A stretch of DNA of 19,908 bases from Clostridia bacterium (GTDB lineage: Bacteria; Bacillota; Clostridia; Oscillospirales; Oscillospiraceae): contig JAGKTU010000034.1 in assembly GCA_021153265.1 (NCBI GenBank), positions 1-19,908 of the forward strand, in the 5' to 3' direction. The position numbers and the translations under genes were made by a program. The notes under the pieces are model-generated. The model was not told where the DNA came from. It did no database searches and saw nothing but the letters and a program-made list of their open reading frames with translations. This document shows positions 1 through 7,288 of this stretch, piece by piece; the stretch's first letter is position 1, and every line of letters begins with the position of its first letter.

Positions 1-99
1 CGGGAGTGGCGCCGCTGACGTTACGCCACTCCGCTTAAATTTAATTATCCTGCAAGGGAATCCCTTTTTTGTGCTGTCCGCACAAACTGGGGCAGTTCA
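1..99 (+). mobile_element. 3' end of a probable IS3-family (IS150-like) insertion sequence, cut by the window edge
   Basis: Read on the minus strand from position 99 inward, the sequence begins TGAACTGCCCC, then AGTTTGTGCGGACA, which resembles the terminal inverted repeat of IS150-type elements (TG-ACTGC-CCC, then GGAC). On the plus strand a short open frame from position 3 reads GVAPLTLRHSA and stops at 36-38. That could be the last residues of an OrfB integrase, whose C-termini often end in a similar GxSPxxYR pattern. A 9-bp inverted repeat (3-11 with 24-32) lies inside this frame. The rest of the element would lie left of the window, so no transposase core or second end can be seen. The call rests on resemblance recalled from family knowledge, not on a search. 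The alternative is ordinary intergenic sequence. Confidence 0.35.
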
Positions 100-126
100 C
101 TTCCGATGGCTCCTTTTTTATTATCT

Positions 127-1200
127 TTATTCGCCGACCTTGACGCGCCAGCCGTTCTCGTCGGGCAGCAGGCCCAGCTGAATGCCGGTGATGGTGTCGT
201 ACAGCTTCTGGCTCAGCTCGCCGATGACGCCGCCGTTGATGGACATCACATCGTCCACATAGCGCAGCTTGCCGACAGGAGAGATGACCGCTGCGGTACC
301 GGTGCCGAAGCACTCCTCCAGAGTACCGTTCTTCTGGGCCTCCAGCAGCTCGTCCACGGAGATCTTCCGCTCCTCAACCTCATAGCCCCAGTTCTTGCAC
401 AGCTGAATAACGGAGTTACGGGTGATACCGGGCAGGATGGAGCCGTTCAGAGAGGGGGTGACCACCTTGCCTGCGATCTTGAAGAAGATGTTCATAGCGC
501 CCACTTCTTCGATGTACTTGCGGTCCACGCCGTCCAGCCACAGAACCTGAGAGTAGCCGGCATCGTGTGCCTTCTGCTGGGCGATCAGAGAAGCGGCGTA
601 GTTGCCGCCGGTCTTGGCGAAGCCGATGCCGCCGCGGACTGCACGGACATACTCATCCTCGATCCAGATGCCCACGGGAGCCAAACCGCTCTCGTAGTAA
701 GCGCCGCTGGGGGACAGAATGACCATGAACAGATAGGTCTTGGAGGGTGCAACGCCCAGGAACTCATCGGTGGCGATGATGAAGGGACGGATGTACAGGG
801 AAGTGCCGGGCTCGGTGGGGATCCAATCACGATCCACGTCGACAACTGCGCTGACAGCCTGCACAAAGTCCTCCACGGGGATCTGGGGGATCACCAGACG
901 GTCGTTGGTGGCGTTGGTGCGCTTGGCGTTCATGTCGGGACGGAACAGATAGACCTGACCATCGGGGTTCTTGTATGCCTTCAGACCCTCGAACATCTCC
1001 TGACCGTAGTGGTAGACCATAGCGGCGGGAGACAGGGAAATGTTGTGGAAGGGCTCGATCCGGGCGTCATGCCAGCCCTTGCCCTCGGTGTAGTTCATGA
1101 CGAACATGTGATCCGTGAAGATCTTGCCGAAACCCAGCTTCTGGCCCTTGGCGGGCTTTTCCTTGGGAGTGGCAGTTCTGGTGATTTTAATATCCAGCAT
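127..1200 (-). CDS. ilvE: Branched-chain amino acid aminotransferase (fold-type IV, PLP)
   Basis: This 357-residue protein interconverts valine, isoleucine and leucine with their 2-oxoacids using glutamate/2-oxoglutarate and PLP. The length and motifs fit the longer BCAT group rather than the roughly 300-residue E. coli type. Visible motifs are FEGLKAY near residue 70, the PLP-lysine segment FAKTGGNYAAS with K196, the EEVGAMN segment near 231 and the GTGTAAV phosphate-binding segment near 305. It is the last gene of the Vor operon and starts 15 nt after the gamma-subunit stop, with an AAAGGA Shine-Dalgarno about 12 nt upstream. Its position beside a 2-oxoacid:ferredoxin oxidoreductase suggests that it works on the same 2-oxoacids. 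No intrinsic terminator follows before the putative IS end. Confidence 0.93.
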   Translation of the reverse strand: MLDIKITRTATPKEKPAKGQKLGFGKIFTDHMFVMNYTEGKGWHDARIEPFHNISLSPAAMVYHYGQEMFEGLKAYKNPDGQVYLFRPDMNAKRTNATNDRLVIPQIPVEDFVQAVSAVVDVDRDWIPTEPGTSLYIRPFIIATDEFLGVAPSKTYLFMVILSPSGAYYESGLAPVGIWIEDEYVRAVRGGIGFAKTGGNYAASLIAQQKAHDAGYSQVLWLDGVDRKYIEEVGAMNIFFKIAGKVVTPSLNGSILPGITRNSVIQLCKNWGYEVEERKISVDELLEAQKNGTLEECFGTGTAAVISPVGKLRYVDDVMSINGGVIGELSQKLYDTITGIQLGLLPDENGWRVKVGE

Positions 1201-1215
1201 GGTTCATGCTTCCTT

Positions 1216-1752
1216 TCATGCAAAATCGTAGCCGGTCTGCAGAGCCTGGCAGTTGATATCGATGAGGTTTGCCTTCTTGGCGGGGATGAACTTCTCCAGA
1301 GTCTCCTTGTTGCCGGCAAAATCTACGGCACCGGACTCCTTTATGACCTTGCCCATGAGGACCATGTTGGCCAGCGTGGAGAAACCGGCATCCTTAGCGA
1401 TCTGGGTGGCAGGGATGTAGAAGACCTGCACATCGTCGCGCTCGACCTTGGCATCGATCAGGGTAGAATCGATGAAGATCTGGCCGCCGGGGACCACATC
1501 GTTAACGAACTTCTGCAGGGAAGGCAGGTTCATAGCCACCAGCACGTCAGGATTGGTGATGATGGGGCTGCCAACGGGCATATCGGACAGGATGATGCTG
1601 CAGTTGGCGGTGCCGCCGCGCATCTCAGGGCCGTAGGAGGGCAGCCAGGACACATTCTTGTCCTGCACCAGGCCCTTGTAGGCCAGGAACTTACCGGCAA
1701 ACAGAACACCCTGTCCGCCGAAGCCGGCAATCAGAATCTGAGTGGTCTTCAT
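1216..1752 (-). CDS. 2-oxoacid:ferredoxin oxidoreductase, gamma subunit (Vor/Kor type)
   Basis: This 178-residue subunit has the standard gamma-family N-terminus, ILIAGFGGQGVLFAGK at residues 6-21, followed by the conserved SYGPEMRGGTANC segment near 39-51. In this enzyme family the gamma subunit contributes to CoA binding and assembly of the alpha-beta-gamma-delta complex. Start and preceding stop share base 1752, so it is probably translationally coupled to the beta subunit. Length and sequence are typical, and I see no missing motif. Substrate preference cannot be read from this subunit. The adjacent branched-chain aminotransferase argues for branched 2-oxoacids. Confidence 0.93.
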   Translation of the reverse strand: MKTTQILIAGFGGQGVLFAGKFLAYKGLVQDKNVSWLPSYGPEMRGGTANCSIILSDMPVGSPIITNPDVLVAMNLPSLQKFVNDVVPGGQIFIDSTLIDAKVERDDVQVFYIPATQIAKDAGFSTLANMVLMGKVIKESGAVDFAGNKETLEKFIPAKKANLIDINCQALQTGYDFA

Positions 1753-2507
1753 TATTCGGCCTCCTTTGCAGCGGTTCTGTCCTTATACACACCGATGGGA
1801 TAGTAGGGCAGCATATCGCTCTCCACCCACTCCAGCGCCTTCTGAGGAGTCATGCCCCAGTTGGTGGGACAAGCGGAAACAACCTCGACCAGGCTGAAGC
1901 CCTTGCCCTCGATCTGGTTCTGGAAAGCCTTCTTGATGGCCTTCTTGGCATTCTTGACGTTCTTGACGTTGTTGACAGCCACACGGGCGATGTACTCAGG
2001 GCCTTCCAGAGTGGACAGCATCTCGCTGACCTTGATGGGCCAGCCGCAGTGCTTGACGTCACGGCCGTAAGGAGAGGTCTGGGTGACCTGACCGGGCAGG
2101 CTGGTGGGGGCCATCTGACCGCCGGTCATGCCGTAGATGGCATTGTTGACGAAGATGACGGTGATATTCTCATTTCTGGCAGCGGCGTGGACGGTCTCGG
2201 CCATACCAATGGAAGCCAGGTCGCCGTCACCCTGATAGGTGAAGACGATGTTATCGGGACGGCAGCGCTTGATGCCGGTGGCAGTTGCGGGAGCGCGGCC
2301 GTGGGCAGCCTCGATCATGTCGCAGGCGAAGTAGTCATAAGCCATAACAGCGCAGCCGACGGGAGCGACACCGATGGTCTTACCCTCGATGCCCAGCTCG
2401 TCGATGGCCTCAGCCACCAGACGGTGGATGATACCGTGGGGGCAGCCGGGGCAGTAGTGGAGGACGGCATCGGTCAGTGCCTTGGGTTTTTCAAATACGA
2501 TTGCCAT
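1752..2507 (-). CDS. 2-oxoacid:ferredoxin oxidoreductase, beta subunit (TPP-binding)
   Basis: This 251-residue subunit carries the thiamine pyrophosphate motif, GDGD at 93-96 through the NN pair at 121-122. It also has the N-terminal CPGCPHG segment at 19-25 typical of Vor/Kor beta chains. It binds TPP and catalyses reversible CoA-dependent decarboxylation of a 2-oxoacid with the alpha chain, passing electrons to ferredoxin. It lies 3 nt after the alpha gene and overlaps the gamma gene by one base, in the order delta-alpha-beta-gamma. I read it as part of a 3-methyl-2-oxobutanoate (2-ketoisovalerate) enzyme. A 2-oxoglutarate enzyme (Kor) is the main alternative, because the two families share these motifs. 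Confidence 0.93.
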   Translation of the reverse strand: MAIVFEKPKALTDAVLHYCPGCPHGIIHRLVAEAIDELGIEGKTIGVAPVGCAVMAYDYFACDMIEAAHGRAPATATGIKRCRPDNIVFTYQGDGDLASIGMAETVHAAARNENITVIFVNNAIYGMTGGQMAPTSLPGQVTQTSPYGRDVKHCGWPIKVSEMLSTLEGPEYIARVAVNNVKNVKNAKKAIKKAFQNQIEGKGFSLVEVVSACPTNWGMTPQKALEWVESDMLPYYPIGVYKDRTAAKEAE

Positions 2508-2510
2508 AAA

Positions 2511-3569
2511 TTACTCTCCTTTCTGTGCCTTGCGGATGCTCTCCAGCACCTGCTCGGGGCTGGGGATCATGCCGCCAGCCCGGTTGCACAGGCTTACGGG
2601 GCGCTTGCACTCGGTGGCAAGACGGACATCTTCGATCATCTGACCCATGTTCAGCTCCACGGAGACGAAGGCCTTGACCTTGTCCGCAGCGGCGCGCAGG
2701 GCCTTGGTGGGGAAGGGCCACAGGGTGATGGGACGGATCAGACCGACCTTGATACCCTCAGCACGGGCAGCCACAACAGCGTTCTTAGCCACACGGGAGG
2801 CAATACCGAAGGCAACCACGCAGATTTCTGCATCTTCCATCATGTACTCTTCCCACATGGGCTCGTTCTCTTCCACGATCTTGTAACGCTCGTAGCGCTC
2901 GAAGTTCTTCACTTCCAGCTCATCGGGCTTTAAGTACAGGGAGTTGACGATATTGTGCTTGCGCTTGCACTCGGTGCCGGTCAGCGCCCAGGGCTTTTCG
3001 TAGGTTTCGATCTCGGCGTCCTCGAAGGAGATAGGCTCCATCATCTGACCGATGGTGCCGTCTGCCAGGATCATGGAGGTCATCAGGTACTTGTCAGCCA
3101 GATTAAAGCCCTTAATGGTCAGGCTGGCCATCTCCTGAACGGAAGCAGGGGCCAGAACGATCATCCGGTAGTCACCGTGGCCGCCGCCCTTGGTGGCCTG
3201 GAAATAGTCGGACTGAGAAGGCTGGATGCCGCCCAGACCCGGGCCGCCGCGCTGGACGTTGACCACCAGAGCGGGAACGTCAGAACCGGCGATGTAGCTC
3301 AGACCCTCGGACTTAAGGCTGATTCCGGGGCTGGAAGAAGAGGTCATAACACGGCAGCCGGTAGCTGCTGCGCCGTAGACCATGTTGATAGAAGCGACCT
3401 CACTCTCCGCCTGGAGGAAGACGCCGCCGATCTTGGGCATCTTCTTAGCCATGTAAGCGGCGATCTCGGTCTGGGGAGTGATGGGATAGCCAAAGTAGTG
3501 ACGGCAGCCGGCCCGGATCGCAGCTTCTGCGATGGCCTCGTTGCCCTTCATCAATACGCGTTCTGCCAT
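2511..3569 (-). CDS. vorB: 3-methyl-2-oxobutanoate:ferredoxin oxidoreductase, alpha subunit (VorB)
   Basis: This 352-residue protein opens with the family signature YPITPQTEI at 28-36, followed by the QAESEVASINMVYGAAATG segment. The subunit carries the pyrimidine-binding half of the TPP site and a transketolase C-terminal domain (about 240-350). Length and motifs match proteins usually annotated as 3-methyl-2-oxobutanoate dehydrogenase subunit VorB; subunit letters differ between organisms. The ATG is preceded by a strong GGAGG that overlaps the end of the ferredoxin gene 13 nt upstream. With the beta, gamma and delta chains it interconverts branched 2-oxoacid plus CoA with acyl-CoA, CO2 and reduced ferredoxin. 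In anaerobes the reaction can also run as reductive carboxylation. Substrate specificity is inferred from neighbours. Confidence 0.9.
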   Translation of the reverse strand: MAERVLMKGNEAIAEAAIRAGCRHYFGYPITPQTEIAAYMAKKMPKIGGVFLQAESEVASINMVYGAAATGCRVMTSSSSPGISLKSEGLSYIAGSDVPALVVNVQRGGPGLGGIQPSQSDYFQATKGGGHGDYRMIVLAPASVQEMASLTIKGFNLADKYLMTSMILADGTIGQMMEPISFEDAEIETYEKPWALTGTECKRKHNIVNSLYLKPDELEVKNFERYERYKIVEENEPMWEEYMMEDAEICVVAFGIASRVAKNAVVAARAEGIKVGLIRPITLWPFPTKALRAAADKVKAFVSVELNMGQMIEDVRLATECKRPVSLCNRAGGMIPSPEQVLESIRKAQKGE

Positions 3570-3582
3570 AGCGTTTACCTCC

Positions 3583-3789
3583 TTACTTCTCCACGGTGAT
3601 GATGCAGTCGGGGCACATGGTAGCGCAGAAGGCGCAGCCGATGCACTTTTCCTGATCGGTCATCACAGCGGGAGAATAGCCTTTTTTGTTGATCTGAGCG
3701 GCGTCGATGGCGAGGATGCCCTTGGGGCAGGCATTGACGCACAGGCCGCAGCCCTTGCACAGATCGGTCTTAAATGTTACTTTTGCCAT
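3583..3789 (-). CDS. 2[4Fe-4S] ferredoxin, delta subunit of 2-oxoacid oxidoreductase
   Basis: This 68-residue protein is made almost entirely of two [4Fe-4S] motifs: C11, C14, C17, C21 and C49, C52, C55, C59, both ending in CP. It relays electrons between the TPP site of the alpha-beta chains and soluble ferredoxin. Placement directly upstream of the alpha gene is the usual delta-subunit position. The start is supported by AAGGAG about 9 nt upstream, and the stop TAA is embedded in the Shine-Dalgarno region of the alpha gene. Confidence 0.92.
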   Translation of the reverse strand: MAKVTFKTDLCKGCGLCVNACPKGILAIDAAQINKKGYSPAVMTDQEKCIGCAFCATMCPDCIITVEK

Positions 3790-3811
3790 AATTTATCCTC
3801 CTTGGGTATCT

Positions 3812-4516
3812 TTATCCCCACAGAGGTCGGTTGCCCGGCTTCTGGGAAGGTAAGTCAAAGTATTTTTCCTGCAATTGCAGGGGCAGCACCGGGGAGAATT
3901 CCTCCGGCAGCTGCTTTGCCACATTTTCCACCGCGGTGGTGGCGAAAATGGGCAAACCGGAAAGCTTACTCAGCTTTTCCATATATTCGGCTGAGGCGGT
4001 CACGGTCTCCGCCGTGGTCTCGGTTCCGAGATTGGAGTTATTTACGATGTCCGTAAACTTTAATTTGCAGGCATCCTCGATCTCCCGCATGACCTCCATG
4101 GCCTCTTCCGGCGTCCGGGTCAGAGGGCGGTAGCAGTTGGCTACGAAGATCATCCGGTAGTCGTTTTCCTCCAGAATTCCGGGGACGTAGCGTCCCAGCG
4201 CGTAAGCGCCCCGGTCGTCGCCGCCGATGTCCATGATACCGTAGGTCTCCCGGTCCGTCACCAGACGGTAGGCTTCCGCCGGCAGAGCAGGCAGATCCAC
4301 ATTGGTGTTGGCAAACTGGGGAGAGATCAGGCTCACCCCGGCCTCCTCCAGCACCTTTGCGCTGTCCTTGGTTCTGAAGTAGGGGTTGACGATGTCTAAG
4401 TCCGCGATGCACACAGCCTTGCCCTCCCGGGCCAGCCGCAGCGCATAATTAACGGCGATGTTGGTCTTGCCGCTGCCATAATGGCCGGCAAATAAGGTTA
4501 AGCGTTTGTGTTCCAT
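3812..4516 (-). CDS. P-loop ATP-binding protein (SIMIBI/MinD-ParA-like) in the Vor operon
   Basis: I place the start at 4516 (protein MEHKRL..., 234 residues) because AAAGGA lies 7 nt upstream. The reading frame stays open for 12 more codons, but those fall in the repeat element. A Walker A motif GHYGSGKT is at about 11-18, a DLDIVNPYFRT segment follows near 45-55, and IMDIGGDD near 96 looks like a Walker B. These features place it with the SIMIBI class of dimeric ATPases (MinD, ParA, CobQ-like). No partner domain, membrane segment or DNA-binding motif is visible. The gene sits 22 nt before the ferredoxin subunit, so a role in maturing or regulating the iron-sulfur oxidoreductase is possible. 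That role is inference from position only; the molecular function is unknown. Confidence 0.8.
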   Translation of the reverse strand: MEHKRLTLFAGHYGSGKTNIAVNYALRLAREGKAVCIADLDIVNPYFRTKDSAKVLEEAGVSLISPQFANTNVDLPALPAEAYRLVTDRETYGIMDIGGDDRGAYALGRYVPGILEENDYRMIFVANCYRPLTRTPEEAMEVMREIEDACKLKFTDIVNNSNLGTETTAETVTASAEYMEKLSKLSGLPIFATTAVENVAKQLPEEFSPVLPLQLQEKYFDLPSQKPGNRPLWG

Positions 4517-4528
4517 AGTTTTTCCTTT

Positions 4529-4634
4529 CAGTTGACAGTTGAAAGTTGACAATTGCGGTATTCCCTACGGGAATGATTTTAATTAGTCGCGAAGCGACAC
4601 CTTAACTGTCAACTGTCCATTGTCCACTGTCCAC
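4529..4634. repeat. MITE-like palindromic repeat with tandem TTGACAG/TGGACAG units
   Basis: The roughly 105-bp block fills the gap between the first acyl-CoA synthetase stop (4635-4637) and the Shine-Dalgarno of the ATPase gene. The outer parts hold AGTTGACAGTT (4530-4540) and its exact inverse AACTGTCAACT (4604-4614). The right arm continues with short degenerate repeats of the type TGTCCA/TGTCCAC up to 4634. Inside are two perfect hairpins: ATTCCC-TAC-GGGAAT (4560-4574) and GTCGC-GAA-GCGAC (4586-4598). It has no coding capacity. The structure suggests a non-autonomous mobile repeat, and the second hairpin could weaken read-through. No second copy is seen in this window. Confidence 0.65.
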
Positions 4635-6923
4635 TCAAAGCTTTTTGCGAATGATCTTGCCACTTACCGTCTTGGGCAAGCTCTCCTTGAATTCCACAAT
4701 TCTGGGATACTTGTAAGGCGCGGTGCGGCGCTTGACATAGTTCTGAATTTCCTTCTTCAGCGCGTCGGTGCCTTCCGTACCCTTCACCAGCACGATGCTG
4801 GCCTTGACCACCTGGCCGCGAACCTCGTCGGGGGCGGCGGAAACACCGCACTCCAGAACGTAGGGCAGTTCCATGATGGTGGACTCGATCTCGAAGGGTC
4901 CGATGCGGTAGCCGGAGGACTTGATGACGTCATCGGCACGGCCAACGTACCAGTAGAAGCCGTCCTCGTCCTTCCATGCCAGGTCGCCGGTGTGATACCA
5001 GCCATCCCGCCAGGTCTCTTCGGTAACTTCGGGGTTGCCCTCGTAGCAATATGCCAGACCGCAGGGCAGGCCTTCGGAAATATTGATGCAGATCTCGCCG
5101 GTCTCACCGGTTGCCACCTCGTTGCCGTCCACATCCAGCAGATGGACATCGTACAGCGGCACAGGCTTGCCCATAGAGCCAAACTTGTGGCTGTTGCCGT
5201 TGAGGTTACCGATGATCAGGGTGCTTTCGGACTGACCGAAGCCCTCCATGATGGCAAGACCGGTGGTCTTCTGGAACTGGCGGAAGACCTCGGGGTTCAG
5301 GGCCTCGCCGGCAGTGGATGCATGCTCGATGGAAGACAGATCGAAGCGGCTGATATCCTGCTTGATGAGCATCCGGTACATGGTCGGAGGCGCGCAGAAG
5401 GTAGTGATATGGTATTTTGCGAACAGGGGCAGGATCTTCTCAGCATCGAACCGGTCGAAGTCGTATACAAAGATCGCCGCCTCGCACAGCCACTGGCCGT
5501 AGAGCTTGCCCCACATAGCCTTTGCCCAGCCGGTGTCGGAGATGGACAGGTGCAGGCCCTCGGGATTGACCCGGTGCCAGTATTTTGCGGTGATGAAGTG
5601 ACCCAGGGGGTACTTATAGCTGTGGGCAGCCAGCTTGGGATAGCCGGAGGTGCCAGAGGTGAAGTACATCAGCATGGGGTCAGAGCCGCAGGGGATCTGC
5701 TCGGTGCGGGCGAAGTGGGAGCTGAAGATGGCATACTCTTCATCGAAGCTGCGCCAGCCCTCCCGCTTGCCGTTCACCAGGATCTTATGTGCCACATCGG
5801 GGCACTTTGCCGCTGCAGCATCCACCGCATCGGCCACATCGCCATCGGCGGTGCAGAGGATGGCCTTGACCTTACCGGCAACAAAGCGGTAGGCAAAATC
5901 CTTCTCCAGCAGCTGATTGGTGGCAGGAATGGCCACGGCGCCCAGCTTGTGCAGACCCAGCATGGCGAACCAGAACTGGTAATGGCGCTTAAGCACCAGC
6001 ATGACCCGGTCACCGGCCTGGATGCCCAGGGACTTGAAGTAGTTGGCGGCTCTTGCAGACTCCTTCTTCATATCCTGGAAGGTGAAGCGCCGCTCGGTCA
6101 TGTCTTCGGAAATGTGCAGCATCGCCAACTTTTCAGGCTTGGTGGCACCCAGCTCATCCACCACGTCAAATGCGAAGTTGAACTGCTCCTCACCCTTGAA
6201 GGAGATGCCGGTGATCAGACCGTCCTCCACGGTGCGGTCGATAAACTTGCGGTAAACGCGAGGCTGCTTGTCCGGCTGAACCACCTTTTCGGCAGGCGTT
6301 GCCACAGCAGCCTCCTGCTCACCCTCACGGGCGGCGGAATTGCTCAAAACGAATGCGTAGAACGCGCAGTCCTCGCCATCTACGGCGATCATGCCGTGGG
6401 GAGTCGCGGAATCGTAGTAAATACAGTCGCCGGGGTTCAGAATCTCGGTGCGGCTGCCGATCTGAATCTTCATCCGGCCACGGATGACGATGTCGCACTC
6501 CTGACCCTCGTGGGTCACCAGCTCGATATCCTGATATTCTGCACCGGGACGGTAATTCAGCTCCATGTACAGGGGCAGACCGATACGGTTGCGGAAACCG
6601 GCAGCCAGGTTGAAACCGACCATGTGGTGGGCTTCCTCAATGCGCTGGCCCTCACCCTTACGGGTCAGTGCGTAGGAGCGCAGCTTGGGGCTGTGACCTT
6701 CCAGCAGGTCGCCCAGGTCAACGCCCAGGCTCAGGGTGCAGCGGTAGAGGAACGCAATGCTTAAGTTGCGGTTGCCTGCCTCGCACTGCAGATATTCTTC
6801 CACGCTCAGATTGGTGCGCTGAGCCATTTCTTCGGGAGTGAAGCCGGAAATTTCCCGCAGCTCCCGGATACGTCCGGCAACTTCCCGGATCTTAAAATCC
6901 ATGCCGGTCATCGTCTGTTCCAT
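4635..6923 (-). CDS. XRE-HTH/cupin/acyl-CoA synthetase fusion (Val T-box unit)
   Basis: The chosen start (6923, MEQTMTG) has AGAGGA about 9 nt upstream. An in-frame ATG 30 codons earlier falls inside the T-box core and terminator and is unlikely. The 762-residue protein has three parts. Residues about 11-76 are an XRE-type helix-turn-helix, ending in DLLEG. Residues about 120-195 are a cupin, with HEGQE at 138-142 and PGDCIYYDSATPHG at 164-177. From about 250 on it is an AMP-forming acyl-CoA synthetase, with the P-loop FTSGTSGYPK at 421-430, the AMP-binding GFGQSES segment and the C-terminal lysine motif PKTVSGKI. XRE-cupin proteins are normally stand-alone regulators, so their fusion to a synthetase is unusual. 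The leader specifier (Val) suggests isobutyrate as substrate; that is inference. Confidence 0.9.
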   Translation of the reverse strand: MEQTMTGMDFKIREVAGRIRELREISGFTPEEMAQRTNLSVEEYLQCEAGNRNLSIAFLYRCTLSLGVDLGDLLEGHSPKLRSYALTRKGEGQRIEEAHHMVGFNLAAGFRNRIGLPLYMELNYRPGAEYQDIELVTHEGQECDIVIRGRMKIQIGSRTEILNPGDCIYYDSATPHGMIAVDGEDCAFYAFVLSNSAAREGEQEAAVATPAEKVVQPDKQPRVYRKFIDRTVEDGLITGISFKGEEQFNFAFDVVDELGATKPEKLAMLHISEDMTERRFTFQDMKKESARAANYFKSLGIQAGDRVMLVLKRHYQFWFAMLGLHKLGAVAIPATNQLLEKDFAYRFVAGKVKAILCTADGDVADAVDAAAAKCPDVAHKILVNGKREGWRSFDEEYAIFSSHFARTEQIPCGSDPMLMYFTSGTSGYPKLAAHSYKYPLGHFITAKYWHRVNPEGLHLSISDTGWAKAMWGKLYGQWLCEAAIFVYDFDRFDAEKILPLFAKYHITTFCAPPTMYRMLIKQDISRFDLSSIEHASTAGEALNPEVFRQFQKTTGLAIMEGFGQSESTLIIGNLNGNSHKFGSMGKPVPLYDVHLLDVDGNEVATGETGEICINISEGLPCGLAYCYEGNPEVTEETWRDGWYHTGDLAWKDEDGFYWYVGRADDVIKSSGYRIGPFEIESTIMELPYVLECGVSAAPDEVRGQVVKASIVLVKGTEGTDALKKEIQNYVKRRTAPYKYPRIVEFKESLPKTVSGKIIRKKL

Positions 6924-6946
6924 AATCAAGTTCCTCTCAAATAAAG

Positions 6947-6986
6947 CAAAACTGCCCGTCTCAAAGATAGATTCCTTGAGACGAGC
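6947..6986 (-). terminator. Intrinsic terminator of the Val T-box leader
   Basis: On the minus strand GCTCGTCTCAA (6976-6986) pairs with TTGAGACGGGC (6954-6964), an 11-bp stem with one G-U pair, followed by AGTTTTGC. The 5' arm CTCAA can instead pair with TTGAG inside the T-box core, giving the competing antiterminator. Confidence 0.8.
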
Positions 6987-7233
6987 AGCAATGATGCTTA
7001 CCCGCGGTACCACTCAAATTGCATCCGCCTCACAGCGGATACCACTCATCGGGCGCTGACACGCCCTAAGCACTGACGCGGCTGACGCGTGGAGGTTCTA
7101 CTTGCCCCAAGGGCGTTCTTCCTCCCGGCTCCGGAGTGACTTGCACCCTGCTTCTGTCATGGCTCGCACCAAACGCCATCTCTCTTTGGACAGGGGCAGC
7201 AGAGTTTTTTCTCCATCGTTGCCTTTCTAAATA
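6947..7233 (-). promoter_or_regulatory. T-box riboswitch leader, read as valine-specific (GUC specifier)
   Basis: The conserved T-box core AATTTGAGTGGTACCGCGGG lies at 7001-7020 (minus strand) and is preceded by a Stem III hairpin, ATCCGC/GCGGAT. Stem I shows the AGAGAG bulge and the distal GTTTGGTGCGA loop closed by ATGGC/GCCAT. The basal stem GGAG/CTCC is directly preceded on its 3' side by AAGTCA, so the specifier reads GUC (7138-7140) followed by the usual purine A. The UGGU bulge would pair with an A-discriminator tRNA 3' end, consistent with tRNA-Val. The leader fills the whole 365-bp gap before the synthetase gene. The T-box call is near certain; the specifier assignment is a hand fold. 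Confidence 0.92.
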
Positions 7234-7239
7234 TATGGA

Positions 7240-7268
7240 ATCATACCATTTTTGAAAATAAAAGTCAA
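7240..7268 (-). promoter_or_regulatory. Sigma-A promoter of the Val T-box unit
   Basis: On the minus strand TTGACT (7263-7268) and TATGAT (7240-7245) are separated by exactly 17 bp. It starts only about 20 bp after the stop of the upstream synthetase, and no terminator is visible between them, so some read-through from the Ile unit is possible. Confidence 0.85.
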
Positions 7269-7288
7269 TATTCAAAATACACAGGCAA

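Noticed and set aside
106..1803. Long open frame on the plus strand opposite the aminotransferase and gamma-subunit genes
   Set aside because: It mirrors the codon bias of the real minus-strand genes, spans two of them, has no ribosome binding site and a protein sequence with no recognisable family. The same holds for 4620-6764 and 7646-9475 opposite the two synthetases and for 11826-13199 and 13239-14315 opposite the fusion gene.
4529..4634. Promoter inside the repeat element (TTGACA copies with A/T-rich hexamers)
   Set aside because: On both strands the best TTGACA to -10-like spacing is 18 bp with a poor hexamer or 21-25 bp, so no convincing promoter can be defined.
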